From Gnetum montanum (lineage: Eukaryota > Streptophyta > Gnetopsida > Gnetales > Gnetaceae), in assembly GCA_015680685.1 (NCBI GenBank), contig MNCI01013653.1:91353-155352 (forward strand): a stretch of DNA of 64,000 bases. The letters are read 5' to 3'. Below, in pieces: positions 11,201 to 22,590 of this stretch (within the stretch, counting starts at the first letter, position 1; each line of letters begins with the position of its first letter). The notes under the pieces were generated by a model. That model was not told the DNA's origin. It saw only the letters and a program-made list of their open reading frames with translations, and did no database searches. The position numbers were made by a program, and so were the translations under genes.

Positions 11201-13643
11201 AGCATTTGGTTTGAAGGGGACTAGATGGAATGGTTTATAGAGGATGAGGTAGGAGTAGGCTAACCAGCCACCTGGGTTTATGAGGGCTTAGTAGGGCTAT
11301 TGGTTTGGAAGAATGGTCTTTTATGAGCATGAGGTTCCAAAATCCTTGTTTGATGAACTAATTATAGATTTACGACCTTGGTAGTGTTGTGTTGCTATGA
11401 TTGGGCTAGAAGTTCAACATGAATGGATGAAGTAGGGAGTAGATGTGTTGAGGGTAGAGGGATAGGTGTAGGAATAGGAGGAGGATAAGGATAAAATATG
11501 GTATCCATTCTAGAATGTGGAGAATGAGCTCTCTAGTATTCTAGAGGGTAGTAGTAATGTTGGAAAGGAGAAATGTAACTAGAAGAGTCACTTGGAGATA
11601 GAGTTTGCTATATGTAATACCCATATGGATTTGGTTGCCTGTAGGGGTACTGCTACCTTGGTGGTGGAATCCCCCACAATTGTAGTTGGTGTCACTATTG
11701 ATATTTCTCATATGATTGAAGTGGAGTCCACTTGGATAATATTATTGTTGCTAATGGAATTCTCTAGGATCACCTTGAGGATAAGGTAATATTCTGCGTG
11801 TTTGTCTTTTTGCTAGTCATGTATTTAGAGCATACATCTTAGACTTCTATAAGTATGACACAATGGGGAAACATCCCTTAGGATGTTCATATTGGTAGAT
11901 GTCACACCCACCATCATAATGTAATTTAGTTTTTGCAATGTGTTCTACTGTAGCTATCTTGCCCTTACCCCTTTGGTAGGTACATTTAACTTCTTTCCAC
12001 CTCCTATGGTTATGATTGCTACCCTACTTTCTTAATTCTTTAGTAATTTTTAAAGAAATTTTGAATTTTTCATCAAAAAAATTCCACATTATATCTACCT
12101 TGGCTGAAATTTCAAACATAGATTTTTGAATTAGCAAGGTCTCTTTGTTCATCACCTCATCAAGTGGTGAATCTTCCTCACTATCACAAAATTGGATTTC
12201 CTTTTTTTTTTTTTTAATGTGAGGACTCCTATTGTATTCTTCAGCACTTTCCCATTTCCTTGATTCTTCTTCTTCTTTTTCTACCAATTGAATTAGACTT
12301 TGAATCTAATGGGATCTGAGTTATGATAGTCTTCCTTGGGCATAGACCCTAAGAGTTCTTCTCATTTTTAATCTAAGTCCATCTATGATATGGCAAAGTT
12401 GTTCCCACTAAGAATAACCATGGCTAGGGCATTGGTGTATGAGAGAATAGTATCTACCCATGGCAATGTCCAAGGGTTCATGGATTTCTTGCTTCCATCC
12501 TTGGATCTACCTTCTCAGATTAGACACTCTAGAGTATGTCTAATACTTGTCATTAAATAACTATAGCATTGTACTCCACCTACAGATGGATTCTAACTCC
12601 AAGGATATGTACTAGCTTTCTGCTCCCTTGAAGAGTATCCTAAGAAATATCTTTAATTTCTACTAATCATTTTCAATATTTTTAAGGGATAGTCATTGTG
12701 AAAAGCTTGAAGATGTGTCTATGGATTAGAGTTATATTCCCCTTAAATCTTGGAATATTGTTCATATCAAGTCATCTGATCCTACTATCCTTCACATGCT
12801 TGGTTGGAATTTTTACAGCCTCTATAATAATTAGCATGCTTCAAGTTGCTACTAAAGGCTCATCATCATCATCATTTTGATGACATAGATGATGTCCTCT
12901 ACTACCCCTTCATTCATGATGGACTCCATGATCATCATTGTTGTCCTGTTATTTTCCTTCATTACAATTGTCCTTTTTACTATGTTTTTCAAAATGAGAA
13001 AAGAAAGAAAAAATATAGATGAAGAGGATGAAGAGGAAGGAGGACTACCACCACCATGATGTTTTCCAACTCCTCTAAAATTTTCATGACAATGTTTGTT
13101 AGTTTTCTTATCATCTTGACACTTTTCTGAGCCCCTACCTTAACTTCCATTTTTACTTGAACCTGGATTGTTGATAGTATATTGTAGATTCAGGGTTGCA
13201 TCACCATCACTAATAATAAGGGGTGGAGGATCTTCATGTTGAGAACCCCCAGAGGGAGGATCCTCATTGTTGTTTTCATTAAGTAGGAACAAGGGACTGG
13301 TGAACAGTGTCACCTTCATAATCTCATGATGGTTCTTCTAATGTCAATCTCTCTTGCATTGTGTTTTAGTGAGATGGTAGTCTTGGCAGTCATAATCATG
13401 CACAACGTACTCCTCTTAAAGATCCTAGATGCCTAACCTCTGAATAGGTTGAAGCACTATCCCTAGCACAAATTGATTGGGAGGTATTACAATGTTGCCT
13501 TCCATATCTCACCATCATAGTTGTTCATCCTAATGCAGGATGAAGATGAAGTCAGGCACATACTCATCTAGATGAGTATACACCACCTTGAATTCTTGAG
13601 GCACTAGCAGTTTAGTATCAACGTTCTTGTGAGAAGAAGACAT
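11200..13643 (-). pseudogene. A2 gag polyprotein
   Basis: The start MSSSHKNVDTKLL at 13,643 is followed by FKVVYTHLDEYVPDF, matching A1 and A3. The conserved gag block lies near 12,700-12,250. The ORF 12,287-12,024 keeps the segment ending SAKVDIMWNFFDEK, which is also in A1 and A3. A poly-T run at 12,201-12,216 falls inside the coding region. Numerous stops, often at tryptophan or glutamine positions, and frameshifts leave no product. Confidence 0.8.
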
Positions 13644-13777
13644 TTTACAATACAAATAAGATATTAGTGTGCTTATGTGATTATATTTATCATGAGAATG
13701 ATTTTGACCTTAGTGTTTGTCCAATGATGTTAATGATGTCGACTAAACCTAGATAGCACACGTTTCAAATAAAAAGA

Positions 13778-13797
13778 GTCCCTTGCAATGACACCAA
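13778..13797 (-). other. A2 primer binding site
   Basis: Minus strand TTGGTGTCATTGCAAGGGAC abuts the LTR. It resembles the tRNA-Asp site with several C-to-T and G-to-A changes, and is close to the A3 site. Confidence 0.7.
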
Positions 13798-14723
13798 TGA
13801 GGAGCAACAAGTACCCCTATGCTCAACCATACAAATCATTAAGCATTCATGCACAATTCAATCGAATTCCATGAACTCTATGTCTTCCAATACACTAGCC
13901 TTTAGGAAGTCAACTTGCCCTAATACTCATTCATTGTCTTCCCAATTACACTTATGATGTACAAAGGTATGGTTAAATGTAATCAAGGCATATGATTTTT
14001 ATTATTTTATGTTTTATGTTTCTGGTGTTTAAAATAGAGAAATGAAGTTTAATAGCTAATTTAATCTAACTAAATAATTACTCTCTAACTAATCCAAACA
14101 CAAGTATCTAGTCCCACTTTCCATACACATCTTGAATGCATACAACACTCTTGGGCTACTAAGCATTAAGTGTTGCTGGGATTACCAAGTGCTATATTTT
14201 ATGCTCAAAGCAATCATACTTATGTGATTAATTTATTTAGCTTAATTACTTAAGTAATCAATTGAAGTCTAGTTTAGCTTAATTAATTCCATAATTAATG
14301 AAAATAGTAAATGTAGAAATAAATCATTAATCTATTTCAAGTGCTGCAAGGTTTGATCAAAAGGTCATCTTTTTGGCCATTCACACTAGTGTGCTCAAGT
14401 ACATTAGTGCTTGAATAAAGATCCATATACTTTTTGACTCTTGCTATGAGCACTCAAAGAAATATTCTAACTCTCAAATGATAAAACTATAAGAGCTCTA
14501 CTACAACTATGACTTAACCACCCATAAACACAACTAGTGAGCATGTATTTATAGACTTTATTATGGAGTTACACCGATGGGACCCCATAAATGCAATAAA
14601 CGCTATGTTGATGGGGCTCTGTTGATGGGGCAACACCATGTAGATGAGGCCCCATTGATGGGGGCTCATTGATAAAGACACGTCAACAAGGACCCATCGA
14701 CGTGACATTGTGATGCTTCATCA
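13798..14723 (-). repeat. A2 5' LTR, complete
   Basis: About 926 bp, bounded by TG...CA (plus strand TGAGGAGC to TTCATCA). This is the reference copy for the family in this window. Its plus-strand order matches the A1 LTR, the inverted LTR at 62,623, and the reverse complement of the A3 LTR. A TATA-like segment is seen as TATTTATAGAC on the plus strand near 14,548, i.e. TATAAATA in element orientation. Confidence 0.85.
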
Positions 14724-15220
14724 ATGGGAATTTAGAAGTTAATGTGAAAAGGGAGGAATTGTAAGTGCTTTATCAATGTAGTGGACCCTTGCTAATAGGG
14801 CGAGATAGATACTTCATGCTCATTGTGTTGAGGAAATAGGCTAGATTGTTAAAATAACCAATGAGACTTATAGTAGAAAAGGATTATGGGTTGTTTTATG
14901 GAAGCTTCCATGCTAGCTTTTAGGCCAATAGGTAATTTTAACAAATAATATGAATTCAAGAGATTACTAGTAGCCATCACAACGTGTCATTTTTTTTACT
15001 CATGAATAGACATTGAACCATCTATTTCGAGAATGTACTTAATCCAACGGTATGGATCTATATGAATTTTTCGCATGGTTACAATCTATATAGACCATAA
15101 ACATGCATGAAGATGACATCAACCAATGGCTAGAAGACATGTAGCACATAGTCGGAGAGGATAGGTGTTGAACATAATTACCCTCAATATTATTGGGACA
15201 AGTCTTTGGATGATGATGAT
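14724..15220. other. Unassigned low-complexity spacer
   Basis: No coding frame and no match to the element families defined here. It separates the A2 LTR from the SINE-rich LBD neighbourhood. Confidence 0.3.
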
Positions 15221-15345
15221 GATTTAACTTTAGTATGTATAGTCAAATTAGAATTTCATAGCTCATCATTGCTCAGCAAAATCAAACGCATAACTTAGAA
15301 GCTTCCAAATCAAGTGTCTTACCACTAGGCTAACACATCACTATT
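15220..15345 (-). repeat. tRNA-derived SINE copy 1
   Basis: On the minus strand an A-box-like TAGCCTAGTGGTAAGA is followed about 35 bp later by a B-box-like GCGTTTGATTTTG, then a shared tail AAATTCTAATTTGACTATA. This is the internal RNA polymerase III promoter layout of a plant tRNA-derived SINE. Confidence 0.65.
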
Positions 15346-15419
15346 TCATATGGCTAGAGAGACGTAGGGAAGATATTAGAATATAAAATATTTTTTAACA
15401 ATATTTATTCCTAATACAT

Positions 15420-15510
15420 ATCATTAAATTAGAACTGTATAATGTAGTATTACCCACTAGAATCAAATTCATAAGAATTTCCAAATCAAGAGTCTTTCCA
15501 CTATGGTTGA
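15420..15510 (-). repeat. tRNA-derived SINE copy 2
   Basis: Minus strand: ATAGTGGAAAGACTCTTGAT, then TTTGATTCTAGTGGGTAATA and AGTTCTAATTTAATGATA. The middle matches copies 1 and 6; the A box is decayed. Confidence 0.55.
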
Positions 15511-15798
15511 AAAGTAACCATTATATTTTCATTAACAACTATTGGTATCTCTAGTTGCTTGGGATATTAAAACCATCTCACTACTTGATTGTTAGGTAGA
15601 CTTGCATAACTATGTGATGGCTTTATGGATGAGGGAGTCTATGTAGCTCGATCCATACAACCATGATGACCTATGAGGCTCAGTGGCTTTCCCTTTCTTC
15701 TACACCTTGGATGGAACACTTATTGTATGGCACTTGGGGGTTTCATGTTGGCTCTACCTATTAGGGGTACATATAGTCATTTAGTGTTGTTTTAAATA

Positions 15799-15930
15799 AC
15801 GAGGTGTTAGCCTAGTGGCAACACTATTGATTTGAAAGCTCCAAGTTATGGGTTTGATTTTGGTAGGTAATTCTTGGTTATAAAGTTCTAATTGGACTAT
15901 ATATTTTGGGGCACACCTCTTTTGAAAAAG
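15799..15930 (+). repeat. tRNA-derived SINE copy 3
   Basis: Plus strand: TTAGCCTAGTGGCAACAC (A box) and GGGTTTGATTTTGG (B box), then TTCTTGGTTATAAAGTTCTA. It is the clearest of the set because both promoter boxes and the conserved tail are present. Confidence 0.7.
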
Positions 15931-16149
15931 TAAAAAATAGTTCACCTTAGACATTATTTTAGGAATTATAGCTAATTGGATCTTATTAGACATGAATATT
16001 TAATGAAAAAGTTATCTTTTATTCCCTTCTATTTAGCCCATATATGTTAATTTTTTAAAATTATATAAGTTCTAGATCTTACAACTTTTGTTATAATGAC
16101 TTTAGTATCTTTCTTTTCTTCTTAGCTCATGCAAAATTTTTTTCCATCG

Positions 16150-16230
16150 CTCAATATTACCTATTGGAATTTAATATATGACTTGGAGTTCTTATATCAA
16201 CACTCTACCACCAAACCAACATTTCATTGC
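16150..16230 (-). repeat. tRNA-derived SINE copy 4, degenerate
   Basis: Minus strand: GGTTTGGTGGTAGAGTGTTG, then AACTCCAAGTCATATATTAA and CCAATAGGTAATATTGAGC. It keeps the CTCCAAGTCAT core of the family, but the B box is decayed. Confidence 0.5.
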
Positions 16231-16559
16231 TTTGTGTTTACATTTATCTAGTTGTTTGGTTAAAAGGAGTCTCTAACATGATACTCATGAAAATGATAAA
16301 ACATCTAAGTGTGACTCAAACTAGTAATATCTTGCCTACAAATTCTTATCAACCAATGGGATAACTAGCTAGCTTACCTCTCATTGTTGAAATATTAAAT
16401 AATGATTTGAATCTTTGTATATTAATTCTTCAACATTATCATCATAACCTTAACAAAATGGGCTCAACTAAATCCTTACCTTAACCTAGAGCATTAAACT
16501 AAGTTAAACAAAGGTTTAACCTAAACATAACTGGTTCTTCCGAAATTCTCAACTATCTC

Positions 16560-16969
16560 TACTTTATCCCTATGGAAGCTTACCACGTGTCCTTCGTGTT
16601 GGTGCAAAGTGGTCACGCAATGTTGCAATGCTCTTTGTTAAATTATCAAGTCATACATACGATATGAGATGCCGGAAAACCAGTTGTATTCATGATACTG
16701 CGGGCGTTCCCGTTGTGCAAAAATATACATTACCTTTTTGGCAATTTCACTGAAGTTGCACGTTATAGACTGTAATGATTCCGCGTGTTTTATTTTAAAG
16801 GTAACTTTTGAACATTTGAATATTCCAAGCTGCGTGTGCAATTCCGTTGGTTGGTGTGAACTCCATAGCTTGGCGTGGAATATATATCTTTGTTAGATCC
16901 AAAATCGCTACAAAATCTAACCTGCCTTCTTTTCTAATTTTTGGGATTGTAACTCACACACAGCAAGCA
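16560..16969 (+). promoter_or_regulatory. Upstream region of the LBD gene with TATA box
   Basis: TATATATC at 16,881-16,888 lies about 90 bp before the chosen ATG, a good spacing for a plant core promoter and 5' leader. Upstream, CACGTGTCC near 16,584 includes a CACGTG core, the G-box element bound by bZIP and bHLH factors. From about 16,738 to the ATG the sequence is also present at 63,490-63,717 in front of the second LBD copy, so the duplicated block included the core promoter. Confidence 0.6.
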
Positions 16970-17534
16970 ATGGAAAATGTTCAATCCAAAAGTTCACGCC
17001 GTTGTGCAGCCTGCAAATTTTTGAGGAGAAGATGTGAGCGCGAGCATTGCTTGTGGGCTCCTTATTTTCCCAGCGATGCTCCTGAAAATTTTGAGGCAAT
17101 CCACAAGGTTTACGGTGCTGCTAACTTTATCAGACTTATCAAGGTACTAAACTAAAATATCATGAACTATTTCACTCTTTGCTGCATATAGTATAAACTT
17201 CTTTTTGAGTTTCTTGTTTGGTCAGGATCTGCCAGAGAATCAGAGAGAAGATGCTGCAAAAAGCTGGATATATGAGGCAAGCATGAGAGTTAAGGATCCT
17301 GTCTATGGCTGTGCTGGCATCATTTACAATCTGCAGCAAAAAATCTGTGACTTACAGCACCAGCTGCATCTCTCTAACACAAAGCGTCTTTCACTGCAAT
17401 CATTGGTGTTAAACACAGAACTATTCCCGCTGGAAGAAACGGTTAATATGTTTTTACTGCAATCATGTGTTTCAAATACAGAACTCTTCCCACCAGAAGA
17501 TGAATCTGTAATATGGAATTCTCTCTGGGATTAG
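16970..17534 (+). CDS. LOB-domain (LBD/AS2-like) protein, two exons
   Basis: Exon 1 is 16,970-17,143 and exon 2 is 17,226-17,534, with a GT...AG intron of 82 bp in phase 0, giving 160 residues. The intron falls after FIRLIK and before DLPENQRED, the usual LBD intron position. LOB domain, about residues 11-110: Cys block CAACKFLRRRCEREHC, the GAS block with IHKVYGAANFIRL, DPVYGC, then a leucine-spaced helix (IIYNLQQKICDLQHQLHL). LBD proteins are plant-specific nuclear DNA-binding regulators of organ boundaries and lateral organs. Odd points: the last Cys spacing is four residues (CEREHC) instead of the usual three, and the C-terminus contains a 21-codon tandem duplication (units from 17,394 and 17,457). 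The ATG at 16,970 was preferred over one at 16,847 because it lies downstream of the TATA box and starts directly before the domain. Confidence 0.9.
17394..17519 (+). repeat. 63-bp in-frame duplication in LBD exon 2
   Basis: Two units start with CTGCAATCA, at 17,394 and 17,457. They encode LQSLVLNTELFPLEE and LQSCVSNTELFPPED. The repeat keeps frame and lies outside the LOB domain. Confidence 0.8.
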
Positions 17535-17579
17535 GCTTCTTTACAGCATCTTCCTTTTGCTCATGTCCACATGTATCTT

Positions 17580-17865
17580 GTTAACATTGCATGTTCTTCC
17601 CCACTAAGAACTTAAAGATGATACGCATGTGCAAATGTGCAGCAGGGAAGAAACTGTTCATCAGTGAAATTCTCTGGAATTACCTTTCTTAGCAAGGTAT
17701 ATGTCTTTTCTTAAAGTCCACATTACCTCCTTACTACCGGGTATTCTCCACTGTTAAGATAATAATAATGCATATGTAACAGACATGCTATGTAATACTT
17801 CTTACTTTCTGGTCTCTCCATGGAAGAAAGGATCCGTTAATATGTGAAATTTCTTCCATTACTGA
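17580..17865 (+). repeat. Degenerate repeats in LBD 3' flank
   Basis: The block with GGGAAGAAACTGTTCATCAG at 17,645 recurs as GGAAGAAAGGATCCGTTAAT near 17,823. The sequence before each copy also aligns (ATGTTCTTCCCCACTAAGAA near 17,590; GTATTCTCCACTGTTAAGAT near 17,741). The unit is about 165-180 bp and resembles the end of exon 2, which suggests repeated duplication of the gene's tail. Confidence 0.5.
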
Positions 17866-18130
17866 TTTATACATTATGTTGTTACTATGGCATATTTATA
17901 CTATTTAATGCTTTGCAAAAATGAACGTTTATTCCATGGCTATATAAGACCTAATTAGAAATGGACATAGTATGATATTGCAATGTTTCAGGTTATAATG
18001 TACTTATGTAATAAGCTTACATGTAGCCTATCCAAAAGAGTGCAAGCTTTCTCTTATATAGGTAGGATAAATATTGGCCTTTAAGGTGATGATCCTTTAT
18101 GACATTATATTATTTCAATATATTAACAAT

Positions 18131-18250
18131 GATGCATTAGCTAGTGGTAACCTGGTAACCCCACATCACAGGTTTGATTCTACTACCCCACATCACAGGT
18201 TTGATTCTACTAGGTAGCACTGAGTTATCAACTCCTATAAATCCTAGGAT
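18131..18250 (+). repeat. tRNA-derived SINE copy 5 with duplicated B box
   Basis: TTAGCTAGTGGTAACCTGGT (A box) is followed by ACCCCACATCACAGGTTTGA and TTCTACT, and this 27-bp stretch containing the B box is repeated in tandem. A short tail follows. Confidence 0.6.
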
Positions 18251-19084
18251 GTACTTATGTGTTACTTGTATCGTTTCCAACACCCCCCATAATTCACACT
18301 TTACATAATTGAACTAAACTAGGGACCCTTCATTTTTTTGGTATTCATATTTGTTTTAGAGCAATTTAGGAGAACATATTCTTCATTTTTAATTTTGTGC
18401 CACAAGCAAAAATGACATAAAAATCATGTGATCTTATGCTAGATGGCTTTGAGTATGTAGAGTAAATGGATTATATTTATAATTGGTTTTCGTAGCCAAG
18501 CTAGATCTTATATGATTTAAATAATATTCTTTCTTTTTTGTACTTCCCAAAGTTTTTTCACCACTTTATTAAGAATTTTATATTTATATATTTTGATTAT
18601 TTTATTTTTATAAAAATTTACTTCAATTCAACATTCATGATTTTTCATTGGAAGCCTTCAAGCCTCAACTATAATGACACATATTTGAATGGCTAATAGC
18701 CTACCAAAGAGTCTATAATGCATTCTATCCTCACACTATTTGAAGGGTCATGGTAACTAGAATAAAATAAATCCTTCATTTCAACTAATTAATGATTCTT
18801 TGGAAGTGTAAAAATACAAGTTAAAAAAAAAAGATATTTTGGAAAAGATCTGCTAAAAATTAAGTTGTTTACTATAAATCTTAAGAGCATTTCTCTATGA
18901 TTAATTGTGATGGAATGAATTTAAAATAATTTAAGTAATTTAAATACATATTGATATTGATGCTTTATTATGCCTATGCAAACCCAAAGGATATGTGAGT
19001 TCACTAATGTCTATTAAAAGGTAGCATTTTATAGAAAATTAAGTATTCTAAGTAATTTGTACTTTGGGGGTGGATGGAGGGATG

Positions 19085-19180
19085 TTAGAACCCAAATAAG
19101 TGTAATGTAACTTAGCACTGCCCACTAGAATTAGTCTTGTGACTTGGAGTTTTCAAATCAAGAGTTTTACCACTAATCTC
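19085..19180 (-). repeat. tRNA-derived SINE copy 6
   Basis: Minus strand: GATTAGTGGTAAAACTCTTG, then AACTCCAAGTCACAAGACTA and TTCTAGTGGGCAGTGCTAAG. It matches copies 1 and 2 across the tRNA-like head. Confidence 0.6.
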
Positions 19181-19689
19181 TAAATATCCATGGCCCTTTT
19201 CCATATTTAGAGGTAATTGGATTCATAGTATTTTATTCTAATTTCAAATTCTATGGAACCAAAAGCATATTTTATTAAGCATAATATAATGAGAGGTGGC
19301 TCCCTTTAACTCTTTATTAACTAAATATTATGCAAATATATTATTATAAATTCTAATCTTAATTGAAGTCATAATTTCTAGATGCTTTGACATTACTTAA
19401 GCATAAGAAGAAGGTATCTTAGCATCATCTCTGAGATTTAAATTTTTATTTATAGATGACTACAAACCACATCCTGAAATAAAAAAGATTACAGATCACT
19501 TTAAGCAAATCGTAACTATTACATATATTTTTTGGACATGTTAAAATGTCCATATGAAAAAAGACAAAATTCCTCTTAGTACAGTACCATTGTGAATTTG
19601 TACGGATGCAGAGACACGTACACATGGCTGAGAAATCCACCGTATGCTGGTACGGAAACGACATGGCCAAGAAATTTTCTTGTCAGCGT

Positions 19690-20350
19690 GAATCATAATG
19701 TGCACACCGACCACGAGTTGTCATGTACGCGATTATCAGCTGCATGAACTTTCAAATTTTGCTCTGCACGATTCAAAAATTCCTGCCGGCAATACCCTGC
19801 CTTTATTTTCTTACATAACTTTCCGTCGGTGTGTCACTGTGACAATGGAGGCGGTTTATTTAGTTTATGTGTCGTAGAAAGTAATACTGTTTACTATGTA
19901 GGTAGGACTTGAAACATAAGAAAATAGTCGGAATGAATCCTGAGTCTTTGTTCTGCTCTAATTGTTTAGTTATATTTCACACACGCGTTAATAGTTAATT
20001 TTGCAACAGCAATACGTGCCACTGGCAGTTCGGCACCGACTTATTTTGAGAATTTGGCATGTTTGACTACATTATTTTCATGGAATACGAAAGAAACTTA
20101 TGCTGATGGGTACATTAATTTTCAGAGTTAATCGGATCTTGTATCGTCGTGCCATACACGTTACAGTTAGAATATTCAAGTTCAAAGTCCAGTTATTTCT
20201 GACTGGGATCAGCTGTGTGACGAAGCCGAAAAGGGTGAAAAAACAGAGAAATTATTGGGCAGCTCGACGGCGTTTTCCATCGCCACATTCGCGCCGTTCA
20301 GACCGCCGATATATTTTCCACAGATGAGGCCTTTTATAGCAACGTAATAC
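19690..20350. other. CpG-retaining unassigned segment
   Basis: CpG dinucleotides are frequent here (for example the block at 20,255-20,315) while the retroelements around it have almost none. The plus-strand frame 20,100-20,327 (75 codons) has a basic tail rich in Arg but no known domain. This could be a promoter, first exon or relic of a low-copy gene; I cannot assign a product. Confidence 0.35.
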
Positions 20351-22590
20351 AAACTCTGGTTTCAGTTTCAGAATTTATGGCAACTTCTGCTTCTGTGCAC
20401 CTGTCAAAATATCAGTGTCATTTTTAGCGGTATAAACATACGGTAAAAAAAGTACAAAACTATATCTATAGGAAATGGACAACGGAGAGGAGAACTGTTC
20501 TCACATTTGTGCAAAACATGCACAAAACATGTAATTAAGATCACCAGTTCGACATTGTGTTGTTCTAAATAGTTGCATGCAAGATACAACTACAAAAAGG
20601 TAAAATTACCAAAACTAAAACAACGTGCAGCTGCTCAAGACGCAAAAACAACCTCCAAAAGCAAATCCAAACTGCTGTGCCAAAATTCGACTAGCCTTCT
20701 CATAATTTTTTATTAAAGAAAGAAAATTTGAGAATGAGTTAATCATTTTTCCTTAAATGAAAAAAAGAGTTGAACACGAGTTGGACAATACCCATATATC
20801 AAGATGTTCAGAAATTAGATAATTTCTTTCTTAAAAATTATAAAATTTCTATTTCACTTATCTTACTTCCCAGGCTTCCAATGTGTATTTATAGTTTACT
20901 CTTTAAGCATTTTTTATTCACATTTTTCTTCCAGAAAAGTTTAAATATTTTCAGAATTTTAAATTACTTGAAGGCTTTTGACATAGTTAAGCATCATTTG
21001 TGTTGCCACTAAGATAATAAATATTTCTCTAACAACTAAAAACCATAAATATTAGTAAATTTATATAGGTCAACTTATATACCATATTCTCTAGATACTT
21101 AGTTATAGCGTATATTTCATTTTTTATAAAAAAAAGTATTGAACATTGTGAAAGATAGAAAATTTGATTCTCTAAAATATGCAAATAAAAGGTAAAGTTT
21201 CAAAGTTGTTGCCAAGAAAAAATTAGGGAAATAACTTATGAATATAGAGCCATAATCAATTTTGGTGGTTAGACCTAACCACCTCTAACTACTTTATAAG
21301 TTACAACCAAATCAATTGGTTAGAGAAATTGTAAAATCGATTATAATTCTTGGTGGTTAAACCAAATAACAATAAGAAAATATTAATTAATATCACCTAA
21401 AGTCTCCATAAGCTCCATTGACCCACATTGACTTATGTTGACAGACCTATTATACTAGTTCAAAGGAAAATAAATTAGAAAATTATAAAATAAAGTAACA
21501 TAAAATTTAAAAACCTATTTAGCCTATTTTAGTCCTATCAACTACTAAGTGGTTGTTAGTCAACGATGTTTTTGAGTTAATATTTAAATTTCATCATACA
21601 AATATAACGTTTATCTAATAGATTCTTTGGGTTTGCATGTTGTTTCCTTGACAAAGTCCAAAGCACTAGGGAAGGACATGGGATAGGAGGATGGTGGGGG
21701 CTGGGGTATTGGGAAGGACTAAAGTAGGGCCTTATAAAAAAAGCTTGCATTAGCCAAGACTATCCTAGAAGAAAATTTAACAAAGCTAAAAATAAACATA
21801 ATAGACAAAGTTTTTAATGTGGTTCAACTTCTAGAATAACTAGCCTAGTCCACCATGAAACTCTTCCTAGATCACTAAGGATAGACACATTTTATTAATC
21901 TTTTAAAAAATTACAAGGCTTTGTTACAAACTTGGATTAAGTACCTCTAATAACTAAGTCCTCAACTTCAATAATATACCTCTACCAAGTATCACAATTA
22001 GCTCAAACTCCAAAGCTTCAACATGTAAAGACTATAGGTAAACCATAGTTGTCCTTGTCTCACACTAGAGAAAAAGGAAAATAATAATAATATATTTCAA
22101 AGTGCTAAAAAAGAATGCAAATATAGAGAGCTTTTGTGAGATAGAGAGATAGAGAGAGCAAAGGAGAAATCATAAGAGAGGGAGAAGAAATTCTAAAGGG
22201 CTAGAATGAAGTCCATTATTCACAATAGAATTTACACATAGTTGATAAATTTTTATTTTTATAGATGAAGCTCTTTTATAACCGTTTACAATCCATTAAA
22301 GATCTATAAGAGTGTTACCAAAGAAGAGGTTGTATCTATTGCATATTCACTTCCATTTTAAGTTACAAAGGTGAAGGAATCATTAAATAAAGATAGAAGA
22401 AGGAAGCAAGTCATCTTTTCAACTTGGCACTAGTAATGGTCTTGTGATTTCTATAGAAACATAAGCTTAACTTTCTTTAGAGATAGTAACTCTTTTTTTT
22501 GGTTGATTTTCTTCTAATACTATAAGATTTTTTCAAACGTATTTATAAGCTCTATTCACTTCTTGCAATATAAGCTTTAGCATTACCTTT
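20350..22590. other. Intergenic sequence
   Basis: No gene recognised. Contents: A/T-rich DNA, a locally repeated GGTGGTTA motif in both orientations at 21,265-21,360, and a GA-rich tract near 22,120-22,190. A segment near 21,770-21,880 has a TTTAATGTGGTTCAAC-type sequence that resembles plant LTR or flank sequence, but nothing diagnostic. Confidence 0.3.

Larger units (their letters stand above)
7336..14723 (-). mobile_element. A2: Athila-like Ty3/gypsy element, degenerate
   Basis: Order in element orientation: LTR (14,723-13,798), PBS, gag, protease, RT, RNase H, integrase, A/T-rich 3' untranslated segment, partial 3' LTR. All coding regions are readable but interrupted by stops and frameshifts. 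The integrase and RNase H wording resembles the Athila lineage of Ty3/gypsy elements. No env-like frame is seen between integrase and the LTR. Confidence 0.85.
17866..19690. other. A/T-rich intergenic sequence
   Basis: Apart from SINE copies 5 and 6, no coding region or element is recognised. Short frames such as 19,446-19,670 (minus) have no domain-like content. Confidence 0.4.

Noticed and set aside
15799-15870. Possible tRNA gene, because A- and B-box-like motifs are present
   Set aside because: No cloverleaf with a paired acceptor stem or anticodon arm can be drawn; several diverged copies share a non-tRNA tail, as in a SINE.
16847-16969. Upstream ATG extending the LBD protein by 41 residues
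   Set aside because: The TATA box lies inside this stretch and the extra residues show no domain; the internal ATG at 16,970 fits the family start.
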